This document shows, in pieces, positions 53,351 through 64,000 of a stretch of DNA of 64,000 bases. How positions within the stretch are numbered: position 1 is the first letter of the stretch; every line of letters starts with the position of its first letter. The DNA is from Lepas anatifera (lineage: Eukaryota > Arthropoda > Thecostraca > Lepadidae). Below the pieces are notes generated by a model. It searched no databases. It had not been told where the DNA came from and was given only the letters and a program-made list of their open reading frames with translations. A program made the position numbers and the translations under genes. Location of the stretch: positions 674,001 to 738,000 of the forward strand of contig JAOTON010000477.1 of NCBI GenBank assembly GCA_034440635.1, read 5' to 3'.

Positions 53351-56300
53351 ATCCGGTGGAACTAACTCTATAGCAATCGAGCGAGTGGTTTTTCAAAGCC
53401 AGCCATCCGCAGTTCTGTGAGATTCGGCGGCAGAGCATTATACAACATGTTGATCTAACTCTTTCGCGCGTTGCGTCAATTCTGGGACCTTTGGGTATTT
53501 GCCTAAAGAGGGGTTTTTATAAACTCAGAATTGAGAATAAGGATATCAGCTTTTTGTTGATTGGTGGTTTCAAGAAGGATTTAAGTGTTGCATTTGGTAT
53601 TATAAGCTTTGTTTAGGCTTTTGCGAATTCGGCTTTTGAGATCGTAGTCATGTTGGGGTTTAAGGGCACATCAGATGCTATGTGATGTATAGTACCTGCG
53701 GCTTTTGAGGTAGAAAAGTCACTAAAATCATCAAAATATTTGTTTTAGATTTGTCTCTTAGATCTCTCCCATCCCTGCCGGTCCCCAAAATTTGGGACTA
53801 GTTGCCCTCTCTCTCAAACTCGAGCTCTGGATACGCCAGTAAGCATGTCATAAAAGTGAAATATGTGCCTTACTAGTGTCTTTTATCCTTTCTCCAAATC
53901 CAAGCCGACACATTTGAACGCCAGGACAGTTAGTTTAAATATTCCTATCCATAAAAAACGGGGCCATCTAGCCAAAATAGGATAACCGCCTTCGGACCAA
54001 AATGTATCCAAATACTTTTGTTAGTCCAATCGAATCCGCCAAGCTGCAGGGATTCGTTCCGGCATCTTACCGGCGGACAGGACCGGTTTTATCAAAATCT
54101 TGGGTTGCAGGAAAGGGATACTCGGATAGTGAGTCGCTATTTGCCAAGAGGGACGCCACTTCTGGACGGTGCAACCTTTCAGGGGTGTGTCGAATCTAAT
54201 CACGGGGGCATCCTGGGGAAGGGGGAGGTGTTGGAGGCATGTTTGCACTAGGGGGCAAGGTTGAATCTGGGAGGAAGAAGCATCCGCTCCTTGTCCCGTG
54301 GATCCGCCTATGAACTGAACGTAAGGAGAAGTGGACATCTATTTGCATCGCTAGGTCAAGCCCCATCCACCATCCGAAAATCCACTGCTATTTCATACCT
54401 TTAAACGTGCCTAACGTTAGAATTACAAATGGGGATTTGAAATATCCAGAAATGATCTTAGAATGAATTAGCTACCTATCTATATTACAAACAAACATGA
54501 GCATTAATTTTCCTAAGAAAAAAACAGTAAGTTTCCGGGTTTCTTCACTTCATCTCTCAGTCCGATCTACTCGTAGCCTCAGCACAACTCAGCGAGCTCG
54601 CTGCCCGCGCAGCAGTGCAGCCCCACCCCAGTCACGTGCCCGCCTACGGCTACTCTGTTATCCGCTCTTCACCGAAGTTGTACCGTGTGCACCACGCCAG
54701 GTGTTCCATTGATCGGTTCCCGCCACTGCGGCTTACGTACGGTGCAGTGTCACGTGGTACAGACTTGATTGACGTGCCTGGGTCAGAGGGGTGCGCCTGC
54801 GATAGGCGGTGCCAGGTATTCTAGAGCATGCCCCGTTTTCACGGCCTCAGAAGTGTTTTATTGAATCTTTCTAAATCGGCGTCTGATGAAAATGCAGTGC
54901 ATGCCAATCGAAAAATCTCAACGAATAGCTGCTATAGAGCTTGAAACAAGGACCCTGAGTAGCATTGCTCTGGAGTTATTTGGCAAAAACAGCCAGACCA
55001 GCAATACCTTCCAATCAGTATGGAACCGGGTGTACACTGCTCGTGTCAATACTGTCTAGCATAGCCGAACACGAATACGAAATATGTATTGTACTAGCTT
55101 CAAACCCGAAAGCTCTCAGAGGTGCATCGTCAATCTAGATCTACGCCACAGTATTTTGTTTCAGAATCGTGTTTTGGTTATGTGGACCTCATATTATTAT
55201 ATCGTAAGAGAGTGATGACAAAAGCAGTCTATAACCGAAACCCTGACGCATACAGTCCAATCTCCTATTCTTGGTCACAGAATTTATGTCTAGGCTAGGT
55301 GTGTATTACATGCTGTTTATGGTAACCGAACACGCCTGCTTGTATAAGTGAATGAACAGGTATTTCATGCATTCCTGGGTGAAAAATAATTTCTTATTTG
55401 TATTTTTTCCTTTAAAACATTCAAACTTGATATGGGCAATTCCATCGCAAATCAACCGGGTTCTATACGGCGCCTTGTCGATTTTCTTAAAAACAGGTTT
55501 ACAGGGTTCTAATTGGCCCTGAAGCCGAATCTTAAAACTTTGACCTCGATTAGACCAAAACTGTCGGGATTTATAGCCTCCGGAAGAGTTAGGGAATCTG
55601 ATTACCGTGCACTTTCCGGATGTCCATAAAAGTGTCCCCTGCACTTTGAAGTGCAGCAGCAGCGGGATAGCAGCAGCAGAGCTGAGGGGAAGGAAAGTGG
55701 TTGCGCTTCTAAAGCTGGTTACATCGATCTAAGCAAAATTCCGAGAGTGCTTCCGAAGTATGATATCACACTGGGCAGAGGGATGAGACCATTTATGGCG
55801 GGGAAATATTGCCAGAATAATAAGGATATAATGTTTTTGAAGAAAACATTAATATGTCGGGGATTCTAAAATGAGTGCCCACGCTTCGCTTCTGCAAAGT
55901 TAGATTTCCCCAGTCCTCAGCCCCCAACCCCGCTCATACCTTCTCGGAAGCAGGATTGTATCGCAGAGTTTGACCAATCCTTTGTCTGACTAATTTACCT
56001 GTACGCTTCCTTGCCAGTCTATCTCTCCTGTGCGATCCACGGCCCATGATAAATTTATTACTGGAATATCTATAATCGCATCCTTGTCTATGACCACCTC
56101 CAAATTCGCGAGTGATTGTTCCCACTGTGCATCAACACCAAATACGGAGTAATTTGATACCAGAGGAGGCTATTCCTTAATGCCACGAGCTTACATTTCC
56201 CTGCAATAATAAAAAATAGGAACGACCAATGAGCAGAAGGAAGGACACGTATGACAAGAATCTCATTGAAAGCCAGGATTTTATCTCGGAAGCCTGCTTG

Positions 56301-56640
56301 TACATAAATTTAGGCATTCTCTGTTTCTGGATCAAACATGAATTAACAGTCTGCCTACTATTTCATGCGGTCAACGTCTCTAAATGTTAAATATATCAAT
56401 CTAGGTTGCACTCCACTAATGCATTAATCTTCCGCCGCGTTATTAATCGTTTCTCTCCTTCCAACAAAAAGGTGCACAACCCTTCCAACTTACAGCATAC
56501 TACAGAATTTCAAGGAATCGAAGAGAAAGACGGGTCGGCGTATTGGTGTCTGATATATTGCAATACTTAAAATCAGTCTGAACTAGACTGATTGAAGAGC
56601 TTTTCCAAAAGCAACAAAAGAAACTAGTTTTGAACTTCGA
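53351..56640. other. No gene recognised; hAT-like terminus at about 54310
   Basis: TGGATCCGCCTATG at about 54300-54313 is a right terminus like that of 4773-5040, and the preceding 300 bp could be its diverged body, but I find no left end. The GC-rich patch 54550-54830 has short frames only. The region up to the scramblase gene may hold its promoter or further exons, which I cannot identify. Confidence 0.35.
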
Positions 56641-56664
56641 GGACGGAGACAAAAGCAAAACTTT

Positions 56665-58111
56665 ATGATGAGTCAGGCGGCTGGTGGCTATGGTGGTTAT
56701 GGTACCGAAAATGTAATTATAGAGCAGCCTGCACCACTTGCAGCTGAGCCGCCACCAGTGTACTCTGTTATTCCTCCTGGCTTGCAACCCTTGGCAAACA
56801 CCGCCCAGGTGTGTATAAAGCAAGAAGTTGAGCTCTTCGAGGTGCTGTCAGGCCGAGAGTTTGCAAACCACTACTCAATATCTAACGAACAGGGCCAGAC
56901 CATGTTTCATGCGATGGAAAATAGCAACTGGTTGTTACGACAATGCTGCGGTGCAAACCGCGCCTTTGACATCACGGTCATAGACACCCTCGGCAACGAA
57001 GTACTGGACTTCTACCGGCCGTTTCGCTGTTGGGGCAGTTGCATTACACCTTGTTGTCTACAGCAGATGGATGTGACGCAGGACGGCATGCTGCTCGGAT
57101 CCATGAAAGAAAATATTGGCCCTTCACAAAGCTTCAGCATTCGATCTCCTACAGGTACGAGCCTATTTTGCCTCGCTACGGCGGGGTCAAAATTATCTTT
57201 AGCGACGAACCGACTGCTAAGGCTCTGGCTCTGGCTCTGGCTCTGGCTCTCTCTCTCTCTCTCTATGACATTTCACAACGTCCTAAGCGACCATACTTTC
57301 CGTTTCCCGAATTTAATTTGCGTCATCTTAGGTCATAAACTCATGCACATACATTTTTGCCTATGACCCTGCGACGCAAAATATCTAACCAAAAGAATAG
57401 GTAACTTTTTATAAATAAGACGTCAAATTCTGGTCACCTGCATCAGGTTGCCTGAATTTGGGTTCACATTACTAACAAACGACATGATACGGATAATGAT
57501 AAATATGTAATATTAAAAAGGTTGGCGTTACTCGAGCGGAAATTCAAGCTCTGGCTAATAATTTCAAGGACATATATTGGCTTAGTTTTGATAAAATTAC
57601 AGTAATCCTGCTCTCAACAGCCGGAGGACCTTGGTGTAGCATGTCCATATGATCTCCGTGCCAATTATTCTAAGGGAGGCTACAAACCTCTGGGCCTCCC
57701 GGAATGTTTTGAAAGGACCTCTAGGATCCGCGAATTTTGCTCGCAATTCGCTGAGCTCCTTGGTGATGATGCTTTCAGTTTCGCTGCGTTTATTGTTTCC
57801 TTCTTTTACGTTAGCTCAGACTTATACCTTTTCCCTGCGCAGGGGAAACGCAGCTGAAGATCCGCCGTGGCTGTTGTGCCTGTGCCACCTGCTGCAGCGA
57901 AGTCAACTTCAAGATCAAATCTGCCGACGGAAGGTACAACGTGGGCCTGCTGACCAAACAGTACCGCGGTATGATTGCCGAGGCCTTCACCGACGCCGAC
58001 ACCTTCACAGTGCAGTTCCCGCGTGACATGAACGTGGCAACCAAGGCCACAGTGTTAGGCGCCGTGTTCCTCATCGACTACATGTACTTCGAGGATAAGG
58101 CGCCGAAGTAG
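56665..58111 (+). CDS. Phospholipid scramblase, two coding exons (56665-57154, 57843-58111)
   Basis: Scramblase-family proteins are membrane-associated and move phospholipids between leaflets or act as palmitoylated regulators. The two exons join CAG|GTACG ... GCGCAG|GGG, splitting a Gly codon, and give 252 residues, the usual length for short animal scramblases. The N-terminus is Gly/Tyr/Pro-rich with a WW-binding PPVY motif (30-33). The scramblase core runs from about residue 38 (PPGLQPL) through the Cys cluster CWGSCITPCC (122-131) and CCACATCC (174-181), to the calcium-binding-like segment DADTFTVQFPRD (214-225). The last hydrophobic helix is ATVLGAVFLIDYMYF (232-246). All conserved blocks are present without break. 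The start is the first of two adjacent ATGs; the frame stays open upstream, so an additional 5' exon is possible. Vertebrate relatives have more introns in this domain. Confidence 0.95.
57221..57264 (+). repeat. Intronic (GGCTCT)n/(CT)n microsatellite
   Basis: Four to five CTCTGG units followed by a CT run lie in the single intron, 66 bp after the donor site. Open frames reading LWLWLW and SLSLS through it are not part of the protein. Confidence 0.93.
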
Positions 58112-58276
58112 CGAGGAGAGCGTTATCAAGCCACGGCGGATTCGGGATGCACATCGGTTGCAGCTCGTATTTTACTCCCACATGTGTAGCGCCATGTCTG
58201 CGAGGAACACGAGCAGGTGTTCGTGTTGCAATGATTTGATAAATCTGGGATAATTCGCTGGTGTGTTCATGCATGC

Positions 58277-58282
58277 AATAAA
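58277..58282 (+). terminator. Polyadenylation signal of the scramblase gene
   Basis: AATAAA lies 166 bp after the stop codon and is followed by GTGTTTAGTTG-type GT-rich sequence. A 3' untranslated region of about 190 bp is expected. Confidence 0.7.
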
Positions 58283-58299
58283 GTGTTTAGTTGCTTGGC

Positions 58300-59911
58300 T
58301 AGTAGTTTAATTGTGGCAGCATTAGAACAGAAATCCAGAGCTCAGAATGGATCACAACTCGCCCCATTTTCAAAGCATTGCACGTCAAATGCCCCCACTC
58401 TACATTTGAAAAGAAACATCAGAGAAGTACAGAGATATCAGAGAAGTACAGAGATATCAGAGTAGTACAGTGATATCGAAGTAGGACAGTACAACATACA
58501 ACATACACAAGTAGGACATACAACATGCGCAGCACACACAACACTAGATTTGCTGTCCTATAACATTTACATCGAGTTCTGAAGAAACCAAGAGCTGTGC
58601 ATGCCGCAGACAGTTATCCAGCTTATCCCACAAAAATTCAACCCTAGGACATGCCGCCACCCGTGTAAACACGACAAGGGGGTCCACGACAGTACCAAGC
58701 CCTCTGCTTGGGCCGCCGGGTATATCCGCGCAGGCGCCTGCGCGGCTGGCGATCGGCCAAGTTTAGCGTACGAGCATCGATCCCTGAAGCCGCTGCCGCT
58801 GCCGCAGTCGGTGTGGAGACCTCCGGGCGGGGACTGCCAAAGGTATGTGATTGCTGCATGAGCGGCGTGCTTCCTGTTGGTGGACGAGTGGGGACCATAC
58901 ATTCAACAGTGTTAGTGGAAAAAGTAGAACAAAAAACTTGAGTACAAAAGTAGTAGAATTTTTGGCCTATAACAGAGCGAAACAGCGCCCCCCTACGTTT
59001 TGATCCGCGTTCCTCAGAAGTTGCTGGGTCGCAAACAGCAACAGGCAGATTTGGCGCCTGGCCTTGTCCATGTGCGGAGGTTTCTCCTTCGAACGCCACA
59101 CAAGGGCGGAGGTCAGTTCTCGATCCAGGGGTGTTGATGTGTGAAGTTACCTCCGGAGGTTCTACTCCTGGGTCCCAGTGCAGGAACCTGACTTTGGTTC
59201 TGGCCAGGACTTCACCGGAACCAGAGGCAATGGTAGATGGAAGCTGCATCAAGCATAGTCTCATCAGCTGCAATTGCAGATTTATAAAATGTTCAGGATA
59301 CTTGTTTTTAAACATTACATCCAACCAAAATATTTCCCAGCATGCGTATGCTTCATCTTCTCCGGTATTTCATGTCCATAAAACTAAGATTTCCCCCTCA
59401 GTCCTCCACTAATATTATCATTCCTTTATATTCAACAATCAAGCTATTTTAGTTTTCATGCCCATAAAACCCTACTTTTGTGCCCAGGACCTTCTTTTGC
59501 CTAGCTGAGACCTTCCTGGAACCATGCTGGACTCTCCGATGCCGGGACCGGCGTCTAACAACAGCTGGAGGAAATATGGCACCTCTGGTCGACATTGACA
59601 CAGTATTACGAGCCCTGTTCTGACCCCGTCCCCTCTCCCGGGCTATCCACCCAAGACGGCACGAAGCCATGACCGCCGTGGCGGGTGGGCTCTGACGCCT
59701 GGGGGCACAAGCTCGCGGCCGGAAGAACATAGGCTGGGATATGGTGTTGGCAGCGAATGGTTCCAGGATTCTGCTTCTAAATGGTCTGGAAAATATATTT
59801 CAGAAGTAATGTACTCGTCTCTGTAGGCCTTGGTAGTGCTTTATCATGGTTTTCCTTGTCCATTGAAAACCCTGTGTTGAAACACTTGGTGAAAATAAAT
59901 ATGTTCATATG
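58300..59911. other. No gene; small 19-bp tandem repeat
   Basis: At 58421-58478 the unit AGAGAAGTACAGAGATATC is repeated about three times. A 226-codon minus-strand frame (58644-59324) and a 93-codon one (59449-59730) show no domain; the former is Arg/Pro/Ala-rich and looks like a composition artefact. Confidence 0.4.
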
Positions 59912-59990
59912 CATAGGCGTAGGAACCGGGGGGGCCAGGGGGGCCACTGCCCCCCCACTTTTCTGTGGGGGCCCCCACAGAAAAGTGGTA
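59912..59990 (+). mobile_element. hAT-like terminus with 34-bp perfect palindrome
   Basis: CATAGGCGTAGGAACCGGGG has the form of a hAT end. It is followed by a perfect palindrome at 59955-59988 with arms CCACTTTTCTGTGGGGG and no spacer. A diverged copy of the terminus (CATAGGCATAGGAAACGGG) lies at 63518 in the same orientation. No right end is found. Confidence 0.5.
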
Positions 59991-62876
59991 TTGATATGAA
60001 AATACCAGCAACTGTAACATAAAACAAGAAACCCAAACGGACCGTATAGCTTGCTCGGAAAACCTCTTATAAAGCTGGCCTGAACTCCTGAGCTGATCTG
60101 AGGTCTTATGAGTCGGCCTGGGGCCCCTGAGCTGTTCAGGGGCCCCTGAATTAACCTCTGATGTCCTATGAGCTAACTTGGGGCTCCTTGGGATAATCTA
60201 AGGTCCCTCGAGCTGGTTTATGCCCCTCTGAACTGTTGCATGGTCCCTAAGCTGAACTGGGAGCCATCAGCCTGAATGGGCCCCTTGAGCTAGTCAAACA
60301 CCCTATACAAGCCGATCTGGGGGCCCCTGAGCTGAGCTGAGCCCCCAAAGCTAATATGATGCCCCCTGTGCTAAACTGGGGCTCCTGAGCTTATCTGGGG
60401 CTCACCCAGAGTTATAGGGCCCCTGAGCTGAGTTTGAAGTGGCCTCCTTGAGCTGTTCTGAGACGCTACATAAGCCGATCTGGGACCCCTGAGCTGAGCC
60501 GGGCTCCTAAGCTGATCTGGTCATCTGAGCTAATCTATGACCCACTGTGCAGAACTGCCCCCCCCCCACCTCCCCTCCCCCTTAGATGGACTGGGACCAG
60601 TAGAGTAGCCAAGGAGAGTCCAAGGGGTTCGCAGACCCCTCCCCCCGCCCTTGGGCCGATCGTAAGCACTCTAAAGGATTCTCTGATCAGGGGGCCCCCA
60701 GAGTCAGTCTCAGGGGCCCCAAGATTGGTTCATAGAGGCCCCGAGTCGGTCTCAGGGCCCTCCCGCCCCGATAGTTAGCATTAAGGGACCCAAGAGTTGG
60801 TCTTAGGGGCCCCCGAGAGGTGGTCTCAGGGGCCCCCTGAAAGTTGGTTTTCAGGGCCCCTGAGAGTTGGTCGCAAGGGACCCCCGAAAGTTTGTCTCAG
60901 AGGGTCCGAGAGTCGGTCTCAGCCTCCCACCCCCGAGATTAAGTCTCAGACCCCCCAAAGTCGGTTTCAGGGGGCTCCTGGAAGTCAGTCTCAGGGGACC
61001 CCCAAGAGTCGGTCTCAGGGGGCCTCCGAGAGTCGAGCTCAGGGGGCCACGACATATAGTCTCAGGGGGCCCGAGAGTTAGTCTCAGGGCCAAAAGTCTA
61101 TCTCAGGGCCCCCCAGAAGTCGGTTTCAAGGGCCCCTGAGTCAGTCTTAGAGGATCCCAAGAGTTGATCTCAGGGGCCCCGAGAGTCAGTCTCAGGGCCC
61201 CCGAGAGTCAGTCTCAGGGCCCCCGAGAGTCAGCCTCAGAAGCCCCGCCCCCCTGAGAATCGGTCTAAGGGGTCCCTCGAGAGTCTTTCTCAGGGGGCCC
61301 CTGGGAGTCAGTCTCAGGGGTCCCTGGGAACTAATCTCGGGATAAGTTATTATCAGATACCCCACCAGTGTTGGTCTAAGGGGGCTTTCTCTCAAGGGCC
61401 CCGAAAGCTAATATGGGGCCCGAGAATTAGTGTCATGAGTGCCGCCAAGTGCTGGTCTCAGGGGCCCCTCATAGTCTCAAGGGTGCCTCTCTCAGGAGAC
61501 AATATTTACTTTCAGGGGGCCCCGAGTGATCATCTGGAGTCCCGAGAGTTAGTCTCATTTGTGCAGCAGAGTGACGGTCTCAGAGGGCCGCGGAGAGGTG
61601 ATCTTGGATGCCCTCGAGAATTGGCCTCAGGTTGTCCCCCCAAGTTTTTGTCTAAGGGGCCCCAAGAATCAGCCTCGGGGAGCGCTCAAAAGCTAGTCTC
61701 AGAGGCCCCTCCCCCGAAGTCAGTGTCAGGGGCATCCGAGAGCTAATTTTGGGGCTCTGAGAGTAATCACAAGAAGTTCTCCCGAGTTTTGGTCTCACGG
61801 GCTCCAAGTTGGCCTAAGACCCCTGAGGGCTAATCTGGGGCCTCCTAGAGTAGGTCTCAGAAGCACCAATTGCTCAGTCTCAGGGACACCCCCTGAGTGT
61901 TAGTCTCAGGGGGTGCCCCAGTGTTAGTCTCAGATTGCTATCGGGAGTCAGTCCCAGGGTCCCACGAAAGTCAGTCTTAGGGGACCCCAAGATCTGACCT
62001 GGATGCCCCCGAGACTCTATGTCTGGGGCCACCCGAGAGCAAGTCTGGGGGTCCGGTAGGTAGTCTCAGAGGTGCTGCCGAGAATTTGTCTTAGGAGCTC
62101 CGAGCTATACTCAGGGCCCCCTCAGTTTTGGTCTAAGAGTCCCCGGTAATAAGGCCCAGGGGCCCCTGACAGCTAATCGGGGGAGGGGCCGAAAATTAGC
62201 GTCGCAAGTGCCGCTAAGTGTTGGTCTTAGGAGGGCCTCAGAGCTAAACTGGGAATCCTGAGCTTATCTAGGGCTCACTTATACGGCCCCTGAGCTGAGC
62301 TGGGGGTCATGAGCTTAAAGTGGCCTTCTTAAGCTGTTCTGAGACGCTATATAGACCGACCTGGGGCCCCTTAGCTGAAACGGGCTCCTAAGCTGATCTG
62401 GTCATCTGAGCTAATCTGGGGCCCGCTGTGCTGAACTGGGGACCCCGAGATGGTCTGGGATCCCTGAATACTTTTAGAGTCACTGAGCTGGAACCGTTGA
62501 GCTATTCTGAGACAGTACATCAGCCGACTTGGGACCCTGAGCTTATCTAGACCCCTAAAAGCTAATTTGGGCCCTTAGCTAATCTCAGGCGCCCTGTGAT
62601 GAACTGAACAGCCCCTGAGCTGGTCTGGGGCACCTGCGCTGTTATTAAGTCCGCTGAGCTGAGCTAAGGGCGATGAGCTTGAATGGGCCTCTTGAGCTTT
62701 TTTGAGCTCTACACCAGCCGACCTGGGGTCCCTGAGCTGAACTAGGCCGCCAAAGCTAGTTTTGGGCTCTAAATTAATATGAGGCCCCTCTGCTGAACTG
62801 AGCAGCCCCTGAGCTAGTCTGGCGCCCCATGCCCAATTATAGGACCCGCTGAGCTAAGCTGGGGGGCCATGAGCTT

Positions 62877-63298
62877 GAGTTGGTCCATTGAGTTGTTCTG
62901 AGACCCTATATCAGCCAACTTGGGGGCCCCTGAGCTGTGCTGGGCCCCACAGATAATTCGAGCCCTAAGCTAAGCGGGGCCCCCTGTGCTTATATGAGGC
63001 CTCTGAGTTGGTCTGGAGCCCCTGCACAGTTCTAGCGTCCCTGAGCTAAGCTGGGGGCCGATGCCTTGAATGGCCCATTGAGCTGGTTTGATACCCTATA
63101 TCAGCCGACCTGGGCCCCTGAGCTGAGCTTGTCTCCCACAGCTAATATGTGGCCCCTGTGCTGAACTGGGGTCCCCAGCTGGTCTAGCCCCCTTGGACTC
63201 TGCTAGGGTCATTGAGCTGGGATCCGTAGGCTTAAACGGGTCCCTTTAGCTGTTCCTGAGACCCTATATAAGCCAACCTGGGGGGCCCTGAGCTGAGC
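62877..63298 (+). repeat. Higher-order direct repeat, first copy
   Basis: This stretch recurs at 63579-64000 with an offset of 702 bp and only a few differences, in contrast to the strong divergence between neighbouring basic units. This indicates a recent duplication of a long block. Confidence 0.9.
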
Positions 63299-63578
63299 CG
63301 GGCCCCTAAGCTAGCCTGGCTTCCTGAGACAATCTGGAACGCCCTGTTCGGAGCTTTTAGGGCCCTGTGCTTATGTGGGGTCCCTTAAAAGGTGGTCCCA
63401 TGAGCCGGTCCCTTAGCCCATGAGCAAATTTGGGGTCCCCAGAGCTGACTAATTTGGTTCCTGAGCCATGGTTTGGGCACTGGGGGCCTCTATGATAACT
63501 TGGCGGCTTCTGAGCGGCATAGGCATAGGAAACGGGAGAGTGGCGGGCCAGGGGAGCCACTGGCCCTCCACTGTTCTG

Positions 63579-64000
63579 GAGTTGGTCCATTGAGCTGTTC
63601 TGAGACTCTATATCAGCCAACTTGGGGGCCCCTGAGCTGTGCTGGGCCCCACAGATAATTCGAGCCCTAAGCTAAGCTGGGGCCCCCTGTGCTTATATGA
63701 GGCCTCTGAGTTGGTCTGGAGCCCCTGCAGAGTTCTAGCGTCCCTGAGCTAAGCTGGGGGCCGATACCTTGAATGGCCCATTGAGCTGGTTTGATACCCT
63801 ATATCAGCCGACCTGGGCCCCTGAGCTGAGCTTGTCTCCCACAGCTAATATGTGGCCCCTGTGCTGAACTGGGGTTCCCAGCTGGTCTAGCCCCCTTGGA
63901 CTCTGCTAGGGTCATTGAGCTGGGATCCGTAGGCTTAAACGGGTCCCTTGAGCTGTTCTGAGACCCTATATAAGCCAACCTGGGGGGCCCTGAGCTGAGC
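63579..64000 (+). repeat. Higher-order direct repeat, second copy (truncated by window end)
   Basis: Near copy of 62877-63298, starting GAGTTGGTCCATTGAG directly after the hAT-like terminus and short GC-rich stretch at 63518-63578. It runs to the last base of the window. Confidence 0.9.

Larger units (their letters stand above)
60040..64000 (+). repeat. GC-rich degenerate tandem array, continues past the window
   Basis: Two related word sets alternate. In 60.05-60.6 and 62.2-64.0 kb the words are GGGGCCCCTGAGCTGA, CTGATCTGGGG and GAGACCCTATATCAGCC. In 60.65-62.2 kb they are GAGAGT(C/T)(G/A)GTCTCAGGGGCCCC. The basic period is roughly 25-40 bp and irregular. Reading frames are Gly/Pro/Ser-rich on both strands and have no domain. 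No gene is supported in this stretch. Confidence 0.85.

Noticed and set aside
57155..57366. Continuation of the scramblase frame past 57154
   Set aside because: The frame runs into the intronic CTCTGG/CT microsatellite. A GT donor at 57155 and the homologous exon at 57843 explain the protein better.
58644..59324. 226-codon minus-strand frame next to scramblase
   Set aside because: No domain, biased composition, and no splice or repeat support.
60797..61746. Repetitive Gly/Pro/Ser-rich frames in the GC-rich array
   Set aside because: They exist on both strands and shift with the irregular repeat units, so they are composition effects.
1..64000. CRISPR array, bacterial operon or phage
   Set aside because: Tandem repeats here have no regular repeat-spacer form, gene density is very low, and introns and eukaryotic transposons exclude a prokaryotic origin.

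Overview
This is eukaryotic, animal-type nuclear DNA that is dominated by transposons. The evidence is one spliced metazoan gene with GT-AG borders (phospholipid scramblase), a Penelope-like retroelement, and dense hAT, TA-target and TTAA-target transposons with clean target-site duplications (TSDs). The mix suits an arthropod; a chelicerate such as a tick is my best guess, but that part is weak inference. I see no rRNA genes, no CRISPR array and no bacterial operon.

Layout. 1-6.9 kb: no gene; several non-autonomous DNA elements, one of them (4773-5040) intact with an 8-bp TSD. 6965-10423: a Penelope-like element in the typical partial-tandem arrangement, with GIY-YIG endonuclease and two hammerhead-ribozyme motifs. 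10442-11310: the 3' end of a non-LTR retrotransposon. 11937-12215: an intact hAT MITE. 12.3-19.8 kb: two diverged copies of a transposase-like gene in inverted orientation. The left copy is split by a solo LTR (12577-13192). The right copy is split by a very young LTR retrotransposon (15366-19199), whose single 1074-codon ORF carries Gag, protease and integrase but no reverse transcriptase. 20-33 kb: MITEs nested in one another, TTAA elements rich in AGGTCA hexamers, microsatellites and minisatellites. 34.7-39.7 kb: a diverged 1.2-kb direct duplication around a possible solo LTR, with a LINE end in the second copy. 40-47 kb: three-deep nests of DNA transposons and a 66-bp minisatellite split by a hAT inside a hAT. 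47-51 kb: a TTAA element, then a degenerate LTR element whose 3' LTR contains a solo LTR of a second family. 51-56.6 kb: no recognised gene. 56665-58111: the scramblase gene, the only host gene I can support. 59.9-64 kb: a GC-rich degenerate tandem array that runs off the window.

The host part is one housekeeping-type gene; the rest is a layered record of transposition. Insertion order can be read from the nesting, and the youngest event I can date is the reverse-transcriptase-less LTR element, whose two LTRs are identical over 154 bp. It must have been copied by reverse transcriptase supplied from elsewhere. This element, the ribozyme-bearing Penelope unit and the AGGTCA-rich TTAA family are the most interesting items.
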